The notes beneath the pieces were generated by a model. It did no database searches. It had not been told where the DNA came from and saw nothing but the letters and a program-made list of their open reading frames with translations. A stretch of 62,696 nucleotides of DNA. Origin: Sandaracinobacteroides sayramensis (GTDB taxonomy: Bacteria > Pseudomonadota > Alphaproteobacteria > Sphingomonadales > Sphingomonadaceae). A program made the position numbers and the translations under genes. Positions 18,128 to 26,903 of this stretch are shown here, piece by piece. Each line of letters opens with the position of its first letter. Within the stretch, counting starts at the first letter, position 1. Location: the NCBI RefSeq assembly GCF_022014495.1, contig NZ_JAKLSQ010000008.1, positions 1-62,696 of the forward strand, written 5' to 3'.

Positions 18128-18741
18128 AGCGGTGGCGCGTTGTAGCAGTGCCAGAGGAACAGCGCAGCCACCCCGCGATGCGGGCGCCAGATTTCCGCCA
18201 TGTCCCGCAACCGCTTCTCGCTCGGGCGGCTGCCGTCGCCGAACATCCGCCCGGCCTGCACCTGCACGGCGAGGTCGCCGGCCGGGAACACGTCGGCCCG
18301 GCCTTCGGCGAACAGCAGGTAGATTTCCGCCGACCAGCGCCCCAGCCCGCGCACGGAAGAAAGCAGCCGGATCGCCTCCTCGTCGTCCTCGGGCAGGGCA
18401 TCCAGCGGCAGCGAGCCGTCCACCACATGACCGGCCAGGCTCTGGGCATAGCTCGCCTTCATCCGCGACAGCCCGGCGGCGCGCAACTCGTCTGGGGAAA
18501 CGGCGATCAGCCGCTCGGGCAGATGCAGATCCCCCACTTGCGTTTCCAGCTTGCGCCAGATGCTGGCGGCGGCGGCCGTCGACACCTGCTGGCTGACGAT
18601 CGCGCGCAACAGCGTCTCATAGCCGCGCGGGCGGATGCGCGGCTCGGGCGGGCCATGGCGCCGCGCCGCCTCGGCCATGCGCGGATCCGTCGCCGACAGC
18701 ATGGCCAGCGCCTCCGCGATCCTTTGCGAGTCGAGCCCCAA
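18124..18741 (-). CDS. DNA-3-methyladenine glycosylase II-like (HhH-GPD)
   Basis: The 205-residue protein has the HhH-GPD core: LLRAIVSQQVSTAAAASIWRKLE, the hairpin LLSSVRGLGRWSAEIYLL and the catalytic aspartate in FPAGDLAVQ. This is the AlkA-type base-excision enzyme that removes alkylated purines. It is short relative to E. coli AlkA because the N-terminal extra domain is absent, as is common in Alphaproteobacteria. Co-transcription with an RNA methyltransferase may be incidental, though mmcB next door is also a DNA-damage gene. Confidence 0.92.
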   Translation of the reverse strand: MGLDSQRIAEALAMLSATDPRMAEAARRHGPPEPRIRPRGYETLLRAIVSQQVSTAAAASIWRKLETQVGDLHLPERLIAVSPDELRAAGLSRMKASYAQSLAGHVVDGSLPLDALPEDDEEAIRLLSSVRGLGRWSAEIYLLFAEGRADVFPAGDLAVQVQAGRMFGDGSRPSEKRLRDMAEIWRPHRGVAALFLWHCYNAPPL

Positions 18742-18862
18742 GGGCCTCTCCTTTCCGGCCGAGTTTGCAGCCTGTTCCGCGCACGCTAATAGGCGTTGAG
18801 CCCGCGTTGGTCACGATGCCGTGGAATCCGGCCAGCGGAACGGGAAATGGAGGGAGTAGTTA

Positions 18863-19180
18863 ATGCCACAACTGATCGTCGTCGACCGCAAGGGGAATGA
18901 AAGGACCGTCTCGGGGGATTCCGGCCTCAGCGTGATGGAAGTGATCCGGGACAATGGCTTCGACGAGCTTCTGGCGCTGTGCGGCGGCTGCTGCTCCTGC
19001 GCCACCTGCCATGTGCATGTGGACGACGCCTGGGTGGCGAAGGTGGGCGGCCCGACCGAGGACGAGTCCGACCTGCTCGACAGTTCGGATTTCCGGCAGG
19101 ACAACAGCCGCCTCTCCTGCCAGATCGGCTTTTCGGACGAGCTGGACGGCCTGAAGGTGACGATCGCGCCGGAGGATTGA
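18863..19180 (+). CDS. 2Fe-2S ferredoxin, adrenodoxin type
   Basis: The 105-residue protein has the cysteine pattern of a vertebrate-type 2Fe-2S ferredoxin: CGGCCSCATC with a further Cys in LSCQIGFSDELDG; the ligands are the Cys at about 40, 46, 49 and 86 and one extra Cys lies in the loop. It probably donates electrons to a cytochrome P450 or another mono- or dioxygenase, or serves biosynthesis. A good ribosome-binding site GGAGGGAG precedes the ATG. It stands alone, so the partner is not in view. Confidence 0.95.
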   Translation: MPQLIVVDRKGNERTVSGDSGLSVMEVIRDNGFDELLALCGGCCSCATCHVHVDDAWVAKVGGPTEDESDLLDSSDFRQDNSRLSCQIGFSDELDGLKVTIAPED

Positions 19181-19190
19181 GGGGCCGGGC

Positions 19191-20480
19191 TCAGAAGCCC
19201 AGTTCCTCCGGCCGGATCGCCAGTTCGGCGAGCAGCGCCCGGTGGGCGGCGGCGCATTGCGCCTGCAGTTCGGGATCGGAGAGATCGGCGGGCGCGATGG
19301 CTTGCGGCCAATGCGCCTCCACCAGCCGCTCCAGCCGGTCGAGCCTGCGCTCGTCCAGCAGGAAGCGCGGGTCGACTGCCGCCAGCGCTTCCTCGCTCAG
19401 CGGCACGCGCAGGCGCAGGCAGGCCGGGCCGCCGCCATTCTTCATGCTCTCGCGCAGGTCCATCACATGCAGATGGTTGATCGGGTTTGAGCCGTCCTGC
19501 CGCACCCGCTGCAGCCAGCGCCAGACCGTCTCCGTCTCCTCCGCCTCCTTCGGCAGGATCAGCGCTATGCCGTCCTCCACCGTCAGCAAGGCGGCGTTGA
19601 ACAGATAGGCGGAGATGGCGTCGGCCAGCGGCACATCGGCGGAAGAGGCTTCCACCAGCTGGAAGCCCGGCACCCGCGCCTCGAGCGCCGCCAGTGTCGC
19701 CCCCCGGTCGGCGAACGCCTCTTCGTGCGCGAACAGCAGCGTGCCGTTGGAAACGGCGACCACATCGTTATGGAAGGCGCCCGCCTGAATGGCCGCATCC
19801 GCCTGCTCCACGAAAAGCGCCTTCTTCACCCCATGCGCGCGCGCGACCGCCTGCGAGGCGCGCGGATGCTGGCGCGCGGGGAACGCCCCGCCCCGGCCGA
19901 CGCCATAGACGAAAACCTCCACCCCTTCCGCCGCGGGCGAAGGGGCGAAGCGCATATGGTTGGCGGCGCCCTCGTCGCCGAAGCCCGGCGCCACCGGCCA
20001 GTGGACGGCGAAATGCCGGCTGTCGGCGAAGGCCAGCCGCAATTGCGCCAGCGTCTCCGGCCATTCCTGGCTGCGATGCGGCATCGAAACCAGATTGGCG
20101 ACGGTCAGGTGGGTCAATCCATCGGCGGTGTCGGCCGCCGGGCTGACGGTGGCGGCGTTCGCCGTCCACATGGCGCTCGCCGAACTGGCGGCGGCCAGCA
20201 GCTGCGGATCGTCCGCGGCGCAGGCTGCCAGCACCTCCGCGTCAGCCCCTTCGAACCCCAGCCCGCGCAGCCACAGCGTGTTCGGCCGCCGGTGCGGCAG
20301 CAGCAACCCCTGCGGCAGGCCCAGGGACAGCACCAGCCGCATCTTCGAAAGCCCCTGCAGCGCCGCCTTGCGCGGGGCGCTGGTGGCGCCGGCGTTCAAG
20401 GTGGCGGCGACATTGCCGAGGCTGAGCCCGGCGTAATTGTGGCTGGGGCCGACCAGCCCGTCCAACTGCAATTCGGGCAT
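19191..20480 (-). CDS. astB: N-succinylarginine dihydrolase
   Basis: AstB is the second enzyme of the arginine succinyltransferase pathway, converting N2-succinylarginine to N2-succinylornithine with release of ammonia and CO2. The 429-residue protein opens with QLDGLVGPSHNYAGLSLGN, the family signature, and carries the conserved SASAMWTANAATVSP, DEGAANHMRF and FHNDVVAVSNG blocks that surround the active-site Cys/His/Glu of the amidinotransferase fold; MKNGGGPACLRLRVPL contains the conserved C-terminal Cys. Its start overlaps the astD stop by one base (TGATG). Confidence 0.97.
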   Translation of the reverse strand: MPELQLDGLVGPSHNYAGLSLGNVAATLNAGATSAPRKAALQGLSKMRLVLSLGLPQGLLLPHRRPNTLWLRGLGFEGADAEVLAACAADDPQLLAAASSASAMWTANAATVSPAADTADGLTHLTVANLVSMPHRSQEWPETLAQLRLAFADSRHFAVHWPVAPGFGDEGAANHMRFAPSPAAEGVEVFVYGVGRGGAFPARQHPRASQAVARAHGVKKALFVEQADAAIQAGAFHNDVVAVSNGTLLFAHEEAFADRGATLAALEARVPGFQLVEASSADVPLADAISAYLFNAALLTVEDGIALILPKEAEETETVWRWLQRVRQDGSNPINHLHVMDLRESMKNGGGPACLRLRVPLSEEALAAVDPRFLLDERRLDRLERLVEAHWPQAIAPADLSDPELQAQCAAAHRALLAELAIRPEELGF

Positions 20481-21901
20481 CAGGCTATTCCCTGCGGGGT
20501 GGCGACGAAGGGCCTCTCCGCCTCGACGCTGGCGACCGGCCAGGCGCAATAATCGGCGGCGTAATAAGCGGACGGGCGATGGTTGCCGGAAAGGCCGACG
20601 CCGCCGAAGGGGGCGTTGGAAGCCGCGCCATTGGTCGGCCGGTTCCAGTTGACGACTCCCGCGCGGCTGCCGGCCCAGAAACGCTGGTAAAGCCCCCGGT
20701 CTCCGCCCAGCAGCGCCGCCGACAGCCCGAAGCGGGTGGCGTTCGCGGCGCGGATCGCCGCTTCGAAATCCCGCACCCGGATCAGTTGCAGGAACGGCCC
20801 GAACAACTCCTCGTCCGCCACCTCCAGCCCGGTCACGTCGGCGATCCCCGGTGTCAGGAAGGGCAGCCCCTCATGCTGGCGGATCAGCGGGCGGATGGTC
20901 TTGCCATGGATCGCCTGCGACCGCGCCAGCAGCCCGTCCGCCGCAGGGTTGGAAATCACGCAGCCCATGAACGGCTGCGGATCGGCGAAGGGCTGGCCGA
21001 TCCGCAGCCGGTCCGCCAGCGCCACCACCGCGTCGACCAGGGCATCGGCGGCCCCATCCTCCACGATCAGCCGCCGGGCGCAGGTGCAGCGCTGCCCGGC
21101 CGACAGGAAGGCGGACTGCACGACGACCAGCGCGGCCGCCTCCACATCGCCCGCTTCCAGCCCCCAGGCGACCAGCGGGTTGTTGCCGCCCATCTCCAGC
21201 GCCAGGATGCGGTGCGGGGTTTCGGCGAACTGCCGGGCCAGCGCCGCGCCGGTCTGCGCCGAGCCGGTGAACAGCAGCCCGTCCGTGTCGGCGGCGGCCA
21301 GCGCCCGGCCGGTCTCGCCGGCGCCCTGCACCAGTTCCAGCACGCCGTCCGGCAAGCCGGCCTTCGCCCACAGCCCCGCCATATGCGCCCCCACCGCCGG
21401 CGTCAGCTCGCTCGGCTTGAACAGCAGCGCATTGCCGGCGATCAGCGCCGGCACGATATGGCCGTTGGGCAGGTGCGCCGGGAAATTATAAGGCCCCAGC
21501 ACCGCCAGCACCCCATGCGGCTTGTGCCGCAAGGCCTGCGAGGCGCCGGCCGGATCGGCCTTGAACGGCGCTTCGCGGCTGCCCGTGCGCTCGGCATGAG
21601 CGGCGATCGAAATCTCCACCTTGCCGGCGACGCTCGCCACTTCCGTCTTCGCTTCCCAGAAGGGCTTTCCCGTCTCCTCGGCGATCAGCCGGGCGAAGCC
21701 ATCGGCATCCGCTTCCACCGCCGCCTTGAAAGCCCGCGCCACCTCGACCCGCTTTTCCAGCCCGGCGGCGAACCAGCCCGGCTGCGCCGCGCGGGCGCGG
21801 GCGGCGGCGGCCACCACTTGCGCCGCGCTGGCGGCGGCGCCTTCCCACAACAGGCTGCCGTCATGGGGGCGGTGGCTTCGCAGCCGGTCAGAAGGGGGCA
21901 T
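20480..21901 (-). CDS. astD: Succinylglutamate-semialdehyde dehydrogenase
   Basis: AstD oxidises N-succinylglutamate semialdehyde with NAD+ in arginine catabolism. The 473-residue protein has the aldehyde dehydrogenase landmarks: PYNFPAHLPNGHIVPALIAGN (cofactor binding), FTGSAQTGAALARQF, the general-base Glu in LALEMGGNNPLVAWG and the catalytic Cys in SAGQRCTCARRL. The start at 21901 is followed by a usual family N-terminus. It overlaps astA by 14 bases and astB by one, so the three form a tight operon. Confidence 0.95.
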   Translation of the reverse strand: MPPSDRLRSHRPHDGSLLWEGAAASAAQVVAAAARARAAQPGWFAAGLEKRVEVARAFKAAVEADADGFARLIAEETGKPFWEAKTEVASVAGKVEISIAAHAERTGSREAPFKADPAGASQALRHKPHGVLAVLGPYNFPAHLPNGHIVPALIAGNALLFKPSELTPAVGAHMAGLWAKAGLPDGVLELVQGAGETGRALAAADTDGLLFTGSAQTGAALARQFAETPHRILALEMGGNNPLVAWGLEAGDVEAAALVVVQSAFLSAGQRCTCARRLIVEDGAADALVDAVVALADRLRIGQPFADPQPFMGCVISNPAADGLLARSQAIHGKTIRPLIRQHEGLPFLTPGIADVTGLEVADEELFGPFLQLIRVRDFEAAIRAANATRFGLSAALLGGDRGLYQRFWAGSRAGVVNWNRPTNGAASNAPFGGVGLSGNHRPSAYYAADYCAWPVASVEAERPFVATPQGIA

Positions 21902-22910
21902 GCAGCACCTCGTCGCCAATGGAAAAAGGGCCTTCGCCCAGAAGCAGGCCGCCGGCACCGGCGGCAAGCGGCAGCGCCGCGGCGCGAAAATCCCGAAGCC
22001 GCCCGCCCGCCACCAGCCGCAAGTCGCCGCCGCCTGTCCAGCCGCTCACCCGCCCATGCTCGGCCTCGCGCACGGTGCGGATGTCGCCCATCCGCGTGTC
22101 CATGGTCGGGCCGCCGTCGAAGATGTCGACATAGCCGTGGAAGGCGAAGCCCTCCGCCTCCAGCAGCCGCTTCGCCGCCGCCCCGGCTTCGTGCGGCTGG
22201 CCGATGCAGGCCTGCGCCTCCTCGGGCAGCAGCGCCACATAGACGGGGTATTTCGGCATCAGGTCGGCGATGAACTGGTTGCCATGGGTGGCGTTGAAGG
22301 TGTCCGCCTCCTGAAAGCCCATGCCGAAGAATTTGCCGGCCAGCCCGTCCCAGAAGGGCGCGCTGCCGTCGGCGCGCATCCGCCCGCGCAGTTCCGCCAG
22401 CACCCGGTCGCCGAAGCGCTCGCGGTGCAGCGCCAGGAACAGATAGCGGCTGCGCGCCAGCAATCGCCCCAGCCCGCCGGTGCGCAACTCGGGGTGCAGG
22501 AACAGCCCGCCCACCTCGCTGGCGCCGTCGAAGTCGTTCACCAGATGCAGCACGCCGGTGCGGAAGGTGCGGCCAAGCTCCTGGCTCGCCATGCTCATCG
22601 TCGTCAGCTTGTAGGAATAGAAGGGCCAGCGCACGCCCACGCGGGAAAACAGGCTGGCGGTGCCGCCGATTCGTCCGCTGGGCCCATGCTCCAGCATCAA
22701 CATATATTTCTCGTCCTCCGGCTCGGAAAGCCGGGCGGCGAAGCTGCGCCGGGACCAGTCCAGCCGCTCCGCCAGCGCCTCTCGGTCGTTCGGCAGGTTG
22801 GTGAAGCCGCCCCCCGTCATCTCCGCCAGCGCCTTCAGCCCGTCCAGATCGTCGGGGCGAGCGGGGCGCACCCGCCATTCGGAAAGCTGCACGCTCGGGG
22901 TTTCCGTCAT
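21888..22910 (-). CDS. astA: Arginine N-succinyltransferase
   Basis: AstA transfers succinyl from succinyl-CoA to arginine, the first step of the AST pathway. The 340-residue protein carries characteristic blocks: RPARPDDLDGLKALAEMTG (N-terminal GNAT-like part), GLFLHPELRTGGLGRLLARSRYLF (the acyl-CoA-binding region) and the AEGFAFHGYVDIFDGGPTMD segment conserved in the family. An upstream in-frame ATG at 22925 would add five residues (MQDWR); neither start has a strong ribosome-binding site. It heads the astA-astD-astB unit. astC and astE are not in this window. Confidence 0.96.
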   Translation of the reverse strand: MTETPSVQLSEWRVRPARPDDLDGLKALAEMTGGGFTNLPNDREALAERLDWSRRSFAARLSEPEDEKYMLMLEHGPSGRIGGTASLFSRVGVRWPFYSYKLTTMSMASQELGRTFRTGVLHLVNDFDGASEVGGLFLHPELRTGGLGRLLARSRYLFLALHRERFGDRVLAELRGRMRADGSAPFWDGLAGKFFGMGFQEADTFNATHGNQFIADLMPKYPVYVALLPEEAQACIGQPHEAGAAAKRLLEAEGFAFHGYVDIFDGGPTMDTRMGDIRTVREAEHGRVSGWTGGGDLRLVAGGRLRDFRAAALPLAAGAGGLLLGEGPFSIGDEVLHAPF

Positions 22911-22991
22911 GCGCCAGTCTTGCATGGGAAAGGGCAATGGGGGTAACGAAAGTCTGCGGAAAAAACCGCAGGATATGCGGTGGGGAGGGAT

Positions 22992-23453
22992 ATGGACAGC
23001 ATCGATCGCATAGATCGCAAGATTCTGGCGGTGTTGCAGCGCGACGGCCGAATCACCAACGCCGCGCTGGCGGAAGAGGTGGCGCTTTCCCCCAGCGCCT
23101 GCCTCGCCCGCGTCCGCCGTCTGGAGACGCTGGGCATCATCACCGGCTACCGGGCCGAGATCGCCATCGAGAAGTTGCGCTCGGCGCTCCTCATCTATGG
23201 CGAAGTCACGCTGAAGCGCCACCTGCCCGAGGATTTCCGCGCCATAGAAGCGATGTTCGCGCAGGATTCCCGCGTGCTGGAAGCCGCCGAGATTTCCGGC
23301 AAGAGCGACTATATGGTGAAGGTGATGGTCGGCGACATGGCCGAATGGCGTGACCTCACCGCCGAATGGACGGCCGGCCCCTGGCAGATCGAGCGGGTGT
23401 CCAGCTCGGTCGCCATGCACCGCACCAAAGGCTTCGCCGGCTATCCGCTGTAG
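22992..23453 (+). CDS. Lrp/AsnC-family transcriptional regulator
   Basis: The 153-residue protein starts with the Lrp HTH (DRIDRKILAVLQRDGRITNAALAEEVALSPSACLARVRRLETLGIITGYRA) followed by the ligand-binding RAM domain (about 70-150; VLEAAEISGKSDYMVKVMVGDMAEW). Such regulators sense amino acids. It is divergent from astA, 81 bases apart, so an arginine-responsive regulator of the ast operon is likely. GGGGAGGGA precedes the ATG at 22992. Confidence 0.95.
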   Translation: MDSIDRIDRKILAVLQRDGRITNAALAEEVALSPSACLARVRRLETLGIITGYRAEIAIEKLRSALLIYGEVTLKRHLPEDFRAIEAMFAQDSRVLEAAEISGKSDYMVKVMVGDMAEWRDLTAEWTAGPWQIERVSSSVAMHRTKGFAGYPL

Positions 23454-23585
23454 CCGGCATGCCCTGTCTCATTTGCGTGACAGCCTGCCCGCGCCCGCCG
23501 TTCCGGCAAGGCGGCGATTGCGCCTGTCACCTTCACCCGCCATGCTGCACCTGCTAACAAGCCAAGGCTCGCGGAAGGAGCATCC

Positions 23586-24671
23586 ATGGCCGAGACGGCA
23601 AGTCGTCCACTCAATCTGGCGCTGCAGGGCGGTGGCGCGCACGGGGCTTTCACCTGGGGGGTGCTGGACCGCCTCCTGCAAGAGCCGGACCTGAAATTCA
23701 CCGCCATTTCCGGCACTTCGGCCGGCGCCATGAACGCCGTGGTGATGGCCGAGGGGCTGCTGGAAGGCGGGCACGAGCAGGCGCGCGAACGCCTGGAGCA
23801 GTTCTGGATGGGCGTCTCCGAAGCCGCCAGCCTGATGTCCCCCTTCCGCCGCACCCCCCTCCAGCGCATCACCGACAGCTGGGGCCTCTCCAGCAGCGTC
23901 CTCTACGAGGCGTCGCTGGCCTTCACCCGCGTCTTCAGCCCCTATGAATTCAACCCCTTCGGCTACAATCCGCTGAAGCAGGCGCTGGAAAAGCTGGTCG
24001 ATTTCGAGAAGGTCCGCCGCCAGCGCCGCATCAAGCTGTTCATCAACACCACCCATGTCCGCACCGGCGCGCTGCGCTGCTGGCGCGAGGACGAGCTGAC
24101 GGTCGACATGGTGCTGGCCTCCGCCTGCCTGCCCTGGCTGTTCCAGACCCCGGTGATCGACGGCGAAGGCTATTGGGACGGCGGCTACGTCGCCAACCCC
24201 GCCATCGAGCCGCTGATCCGCCACACCCGCACCGACGATGTGCTGATCGTGCAGCTGAACCCGATCGTCCGCAACGTGCTGCCCCGCAGCTCCTTCGACA
24301 TTCAGGACCGGCTGAACGAAATCACCTTCAATTCCAGCCTGCTGACGGAACTGCGCTTCATCGCCGAGCGCAACCGGCTGATCGAGGGCGGGGACCTCAC
24401 CTCCAACCAGTATCGCCGCATCCACCTGCACATGATCCACGGCGACCAGGAACTGGGCGCCTTCCCGCCCTCCACGAAGCTGCTGGCGGAATCGCACTTC
24501 CTCATCAAGCTGCGCGACCTCGGCCGGGAAGCCGCCGCCCAATGGCTGGAAAGCGACGGCCACAAGCTGGGCCGGCGTTCCAGCTTCGACTACCGCCGGA
24601 TCGTCGCGCAGATGAGCGAGGAGGCCGAAGGAGCGGCCGATGCCCCCGCGGCGGCGGGGGAGGCTGGATAG
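23586..24671 (+). CDS. Patatin-like phospholipase
   Basis: The 361-residue protein has the patatin features in order: oxyanion-hole GGGAHG (about residues 15-20), nucleophile elbow GTSAG with the catalytic Ser (about 44), and the catalytic Asp in DGGYVANPAI (about 197). These Ser-Asp dyad enzymes release fatty acids from lipids. There is no signal peptide, so the product is probably cytoplasmic or membrane-associated. The C-terminus is Ala/Glu-rich and low in complexity. It ends at a repeat-filled gap. Confidence 0.95.
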   Translation: MAETASRPLNLALQGGGAHGAFTWGVLDRLLQEPDLKFTAISGTSAGAMNAVVMAEGLLEGGHEQARERLEQFWMGVSEAASLMSPFRRTPLQRITDSWGLSSSVLYEASLAFTRVFSPYEFNPFGYNPLKQALEKLVDFEKVRRQRRIKLFINTTHVRTGALRCWREDELTVDMVLASACLPWLFQTPVIDGEGYWDGGYVANPAIEPLIRHTRTDDVLIVQLNPIVRNVLPRSSFDIQDRLNEITFNSSLLTELRFIAERNRLIEGGDLTSNQYRRIHLHMIHGDQELGAFPPSTKLLAESHFLIKLRDLGREAAAQWLESDGHKLGRRSSFDYRRIVAQMSEEAEGAADAPAAAGEAG

Positions 24672-24692
24672 GGGGCTGGAACGGCAGGCTTT

Positions 24693-24845
24693 TTTGCCTC
24701 CGGCGGGCAGGGAAATGATTTCCCTGCACCCTCTTTCCTTCATGTCGGCTGCCTACTCGCGAGGCTGCGCGCATGAAAGGGTTGATTGCCTGCGGCGCCA
24801 ACACCTTGCTCATTCGTCACCCCGGGCTTGACCCGGGGTCCAGCT
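24693..24845. repeat. Mixed copies of repeat families A/D, B and C (half)
   Basis: After the patatin stop codon the same order of families recurs: a GCCTCCGGCGGGCAGGG start as in family A, the palindrome CAGGGAAAT-G-ATTTCCCTG (24708-24726; related to family D), one family B arm (24785-24797) and a single family C arm (24816-24845) that ends five bases before the MFS stop. The palindrome differs from family D by a G-to-A change in one arm and the matching C-to-T in the other, so pairing is kept. Confidence 0.75.
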
Positions 24846-24850
24846 TTCCG

Positions 24851-26053
24851 TCACCCGCCCGCCTGCGCCACCGGCAGGGGCTCCGGCCGCCGCCACAGCA
24901 GGAAGACCAGCAGCGTGCCCACCGACACGACGGCCAGCATCGCCGCATAGCCCTGCGATCCGGCGCCGGTGTCGAAGATGCGGCCGGCCAGCCAACTGGA
25001 AAGCGCCTGCGCCGGCGCGGTCGCCAGCGCCATGTACATCATCTGCGCGGTGGGGGTGCGGTCGTCGCCCCACAGATGCTGGATTCCGCGCATCGCCCCC
25101 AGGAAGGTGCAGGCGAAGCTGACGGCGTGCAGCGCCTGCAGCGACGCCAGCAGCGGCAGCCCCGGCGAAGTCGCCATCAGCCCCCAGCGCAGGATCGCCC
25201 CCAGCCCGCCCAGCAGCATCAGCGTCGCCGGGCGCACATGCTCGATCCGCGGCGCCACGAACATCAGGAAGGCCGCCTCGCAAACCACGCCGAAGGCGAA
25301 CAGCCAGCCGGCCAGCGTCGCGGAAATGCCCAACTCGTCGATCCACAGCTTGGTGCCGAAGATGTAATAGAATTGGTGGCCGGCCTGGATCAGCCCGCAG
25401 CCGAAGATCAGCAGCGCGAACTCCGGCCGCTTCGCCATGGAAAGCCCCTGCTTCAACCGCTCGCCGAAAGGCGCGTCCGCCACCCGCTCCACGGGCTCGG
25501 CCGTCATGCTGTAGGCGCAGGCGAGAAGGCCGACGGTCGTCAGCATCAGCCACCACCAGATGCCGTCGTTGCCGATCGCGTCCACCAGCATTCCGGTCGC
25601 CACATTCCCCACCACGAAGGCGAGCGAGGCCAGCCCGCGCGCCAGCCCATAGTTCGGCACCCGGTGCGGGCGGCACAGGCGCAGCAGCGCCGCTTCCAGA
25701 AAGGCGATCAGCGCCCAGAAGGTCACTTCCGCCACGAAGGCCAGCGCGAAGCTGATCCCGAACGCCTGGGAGAACCACATCGCCCCCAGCGCCAGCAGGC
25801 TGATCGCCGCCAGCAGCTTGATGGGCGCCCGCCGGTCGCGCTGGCCGTCGGCCCAGGCGCTGGTCATCGGCCCGGCGACGATCCGGCCGAGGCCCGCCAG
25901 CGAGATCACCAGCCCCAGCTGCTCGCCGCTGAAGCCCCGCTCCTCGATCAGCCAGATGGGGAACCATTGGATCAGCCCGCCGAAGCTCGCGTAGAAAAGG
26001 CAGGCCGCCAGCATGGCACGGGCGGCTGGAGCGTTCAGGCGGGATTGGGTCAT
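24851..26053 (-). CDS. MFS transporter (phenylpropionate/nucleoside-permease-like)
   Basis: The 400-residue protein has about twelve hydrophobic helices across the sequence. It begins with FYASFGGLIQWFPIWLIEERGFSGEQLGLVISLAGLGRIVAGPMTSAWADG, a pattern shared with HcaT- and NupG-like permeases, with a cytoplasmic ADGQRDRRAP loop like the MFS motif between helices 2 and 3. The substrate is not evident. The ATG at 26053 is chosen because AGGAGAGG precedes it; another in-frame ATG at 26071 lies upstream. It is divergent from an SDR gene. Confidence 0.9.
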   Translation of the reverse strand: MTQSRLNAPAARAMLAACLFYASFGGLIQWFPIWLIEERGFSGEQLGLVISLAGLGRIVAGPMTSAWADGQRDRRAPIKLLAAISLLALGAMWFSQAFGISFALAFVAEVTFWALIAFLEAALLRLCRPHRVPNYGLARGLASLAFVVGNVATGMLVDAIGNDGIWWWLMLTTVGLLACAYSMTAEPVERVADAPFGERLKQGLSMAKRPEFALLIFGCGLIQAGHQFYYIFGTKLWIDELGISATLAGWLFAFGVVCEAAFLMFVAPRIEHVRPATLMLLGGLGAILRWGLMATSPGLPLLASLQALHAVSFACTFLGAMRGIQHLWGDDRTPTAQMMYMALATAPAQALSSWLAGRIFDTGAGSQGYAAMLAVVSVGTLLVFLLWRRPEPLPVAQAGG

Positions 26054-26073
26054 CGACCTCTCCTGAAGCATGG

Positions 26074-26090
26074 TTGTGCGGGCCGCACAA
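26074..26090. promoter_or_regulatory. Perfect 17-bp palindrome in a divergent promoter
   Basis: TTGTGCGG-G-CCGCACAA has 8-bp arms around one base. It sits in the 72-base space between the divergent MFS and SDR genes, so it is a candidate operator controlling one or both. Confidence 0.55.
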
Positions 26091-26125
26091 GCGGGCCATC
26101 AACGGGCGGCAGAGAGGGAGAGGCA

Positions 26126-26896
26126 ATGGGCAGTTTGTTCGACCTGGGCGGCCAGGTGGCCGTGGTGACCGGATCGTCGCGCGGAATCGGCAAGGCGATC
26201 GCCTGGCACATGGCGCAGCACGGCGCCGAGGTGGTGATTTCCAGCCGCCGGCAAGAGGCGTGCGAGGAGGCGGCGGCCGAAATCAACACCGCGACCGGCC
26301 GCAAGGCGGCGGTGGCGAAGGCCGCCAACATCAGTTCGAAAGCGGAATTGCAGGCGCTCGCCGATTTCGCCCTCGCCACTTTCGGCAAGGTGACGGCGCT
26401 CGTCTGCAACGCCGCCACCAACCCCTATTTCGGGCCGATGTCGGGCCTGGCGGACGAGCAGTTCGTGAAGATCCTGATGAACAATGTCGTCTCCAACCAC
26501 TGGCTGATCCAGATGCTGGCGCCGCAGATGCTGGAGCGGGGCGAAGGCTCGGTCACCATCATCAGCTCGATCGGCGGGCTGAAGGGCTCGGACGTGATCG
26601 GCGCCTACAATGTCTCCAAGGCCGCGGACCTGCAGTTGGCGCGCAACCTGTCGGTGGAATATGGGCCGCGCGGCGTCCGGGTGAACTGCATCTGCCCGGG
26701 GCTGGTGCGCACCGATTTCGCCCGCGCCCTCTGGGAGAATCCGGATATCCTGAAGGCCGCCACCGCCGGCAGCAGCCTGAAGCGCATCGGCGAGCCCGAC
26801 GAGATCGCCGGCATGGCGGTGTTCCTCGCCAGCCGCGCCGGGGCCTTCACCACCGGCCAGGGCATGGTGATCGACGGCGGCGCGACGATCGCCTGA
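26126..26896 (+). CDS. SDR-family oxidoreductase
   Basis: The 256-residue protein is a classical short-chain dehydrogenase: cofactor motif TGSSRGIG (about 16-23), NNVVSNHWL-region Asn, catalytic Ser in IISSIGG, catalytic YNVSK (about 157-161) and the CICPGLVRTDFA motif. The final LASRAGAFTTGQGMVIDGG is typical of ketoacyl reductase-like enzymes. GAGAGGGAGAGG precedes the ATG. The substrate is unknown. Its divergent MFS neighbour may bring in the substrate. Confidence 0.93.
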   Translation: MGSLFDLGGQVAVVTGSSRGIGKAIAWHMAQHGAEVVISSRRQEACEEAAAEINTATGRKAAVAKAANISSKAELQALADFALATFGKVTALVCNAATNPYFGPMSGLADEQFVKILMNNVVSNHWLIQMLAPQMLERGEGSVTIISSIGGLKGSDVIGAYNVSKAADLQLARNLSVEYGPRGVRVNCICPGLVRTDFARALWENPDILKAATAGSSLKRIGEPDEIAGMAVFLASRAGAFTTGQGMVIDGGATIA

Positions 26897-26903
26897 GTTC
26901 GGC

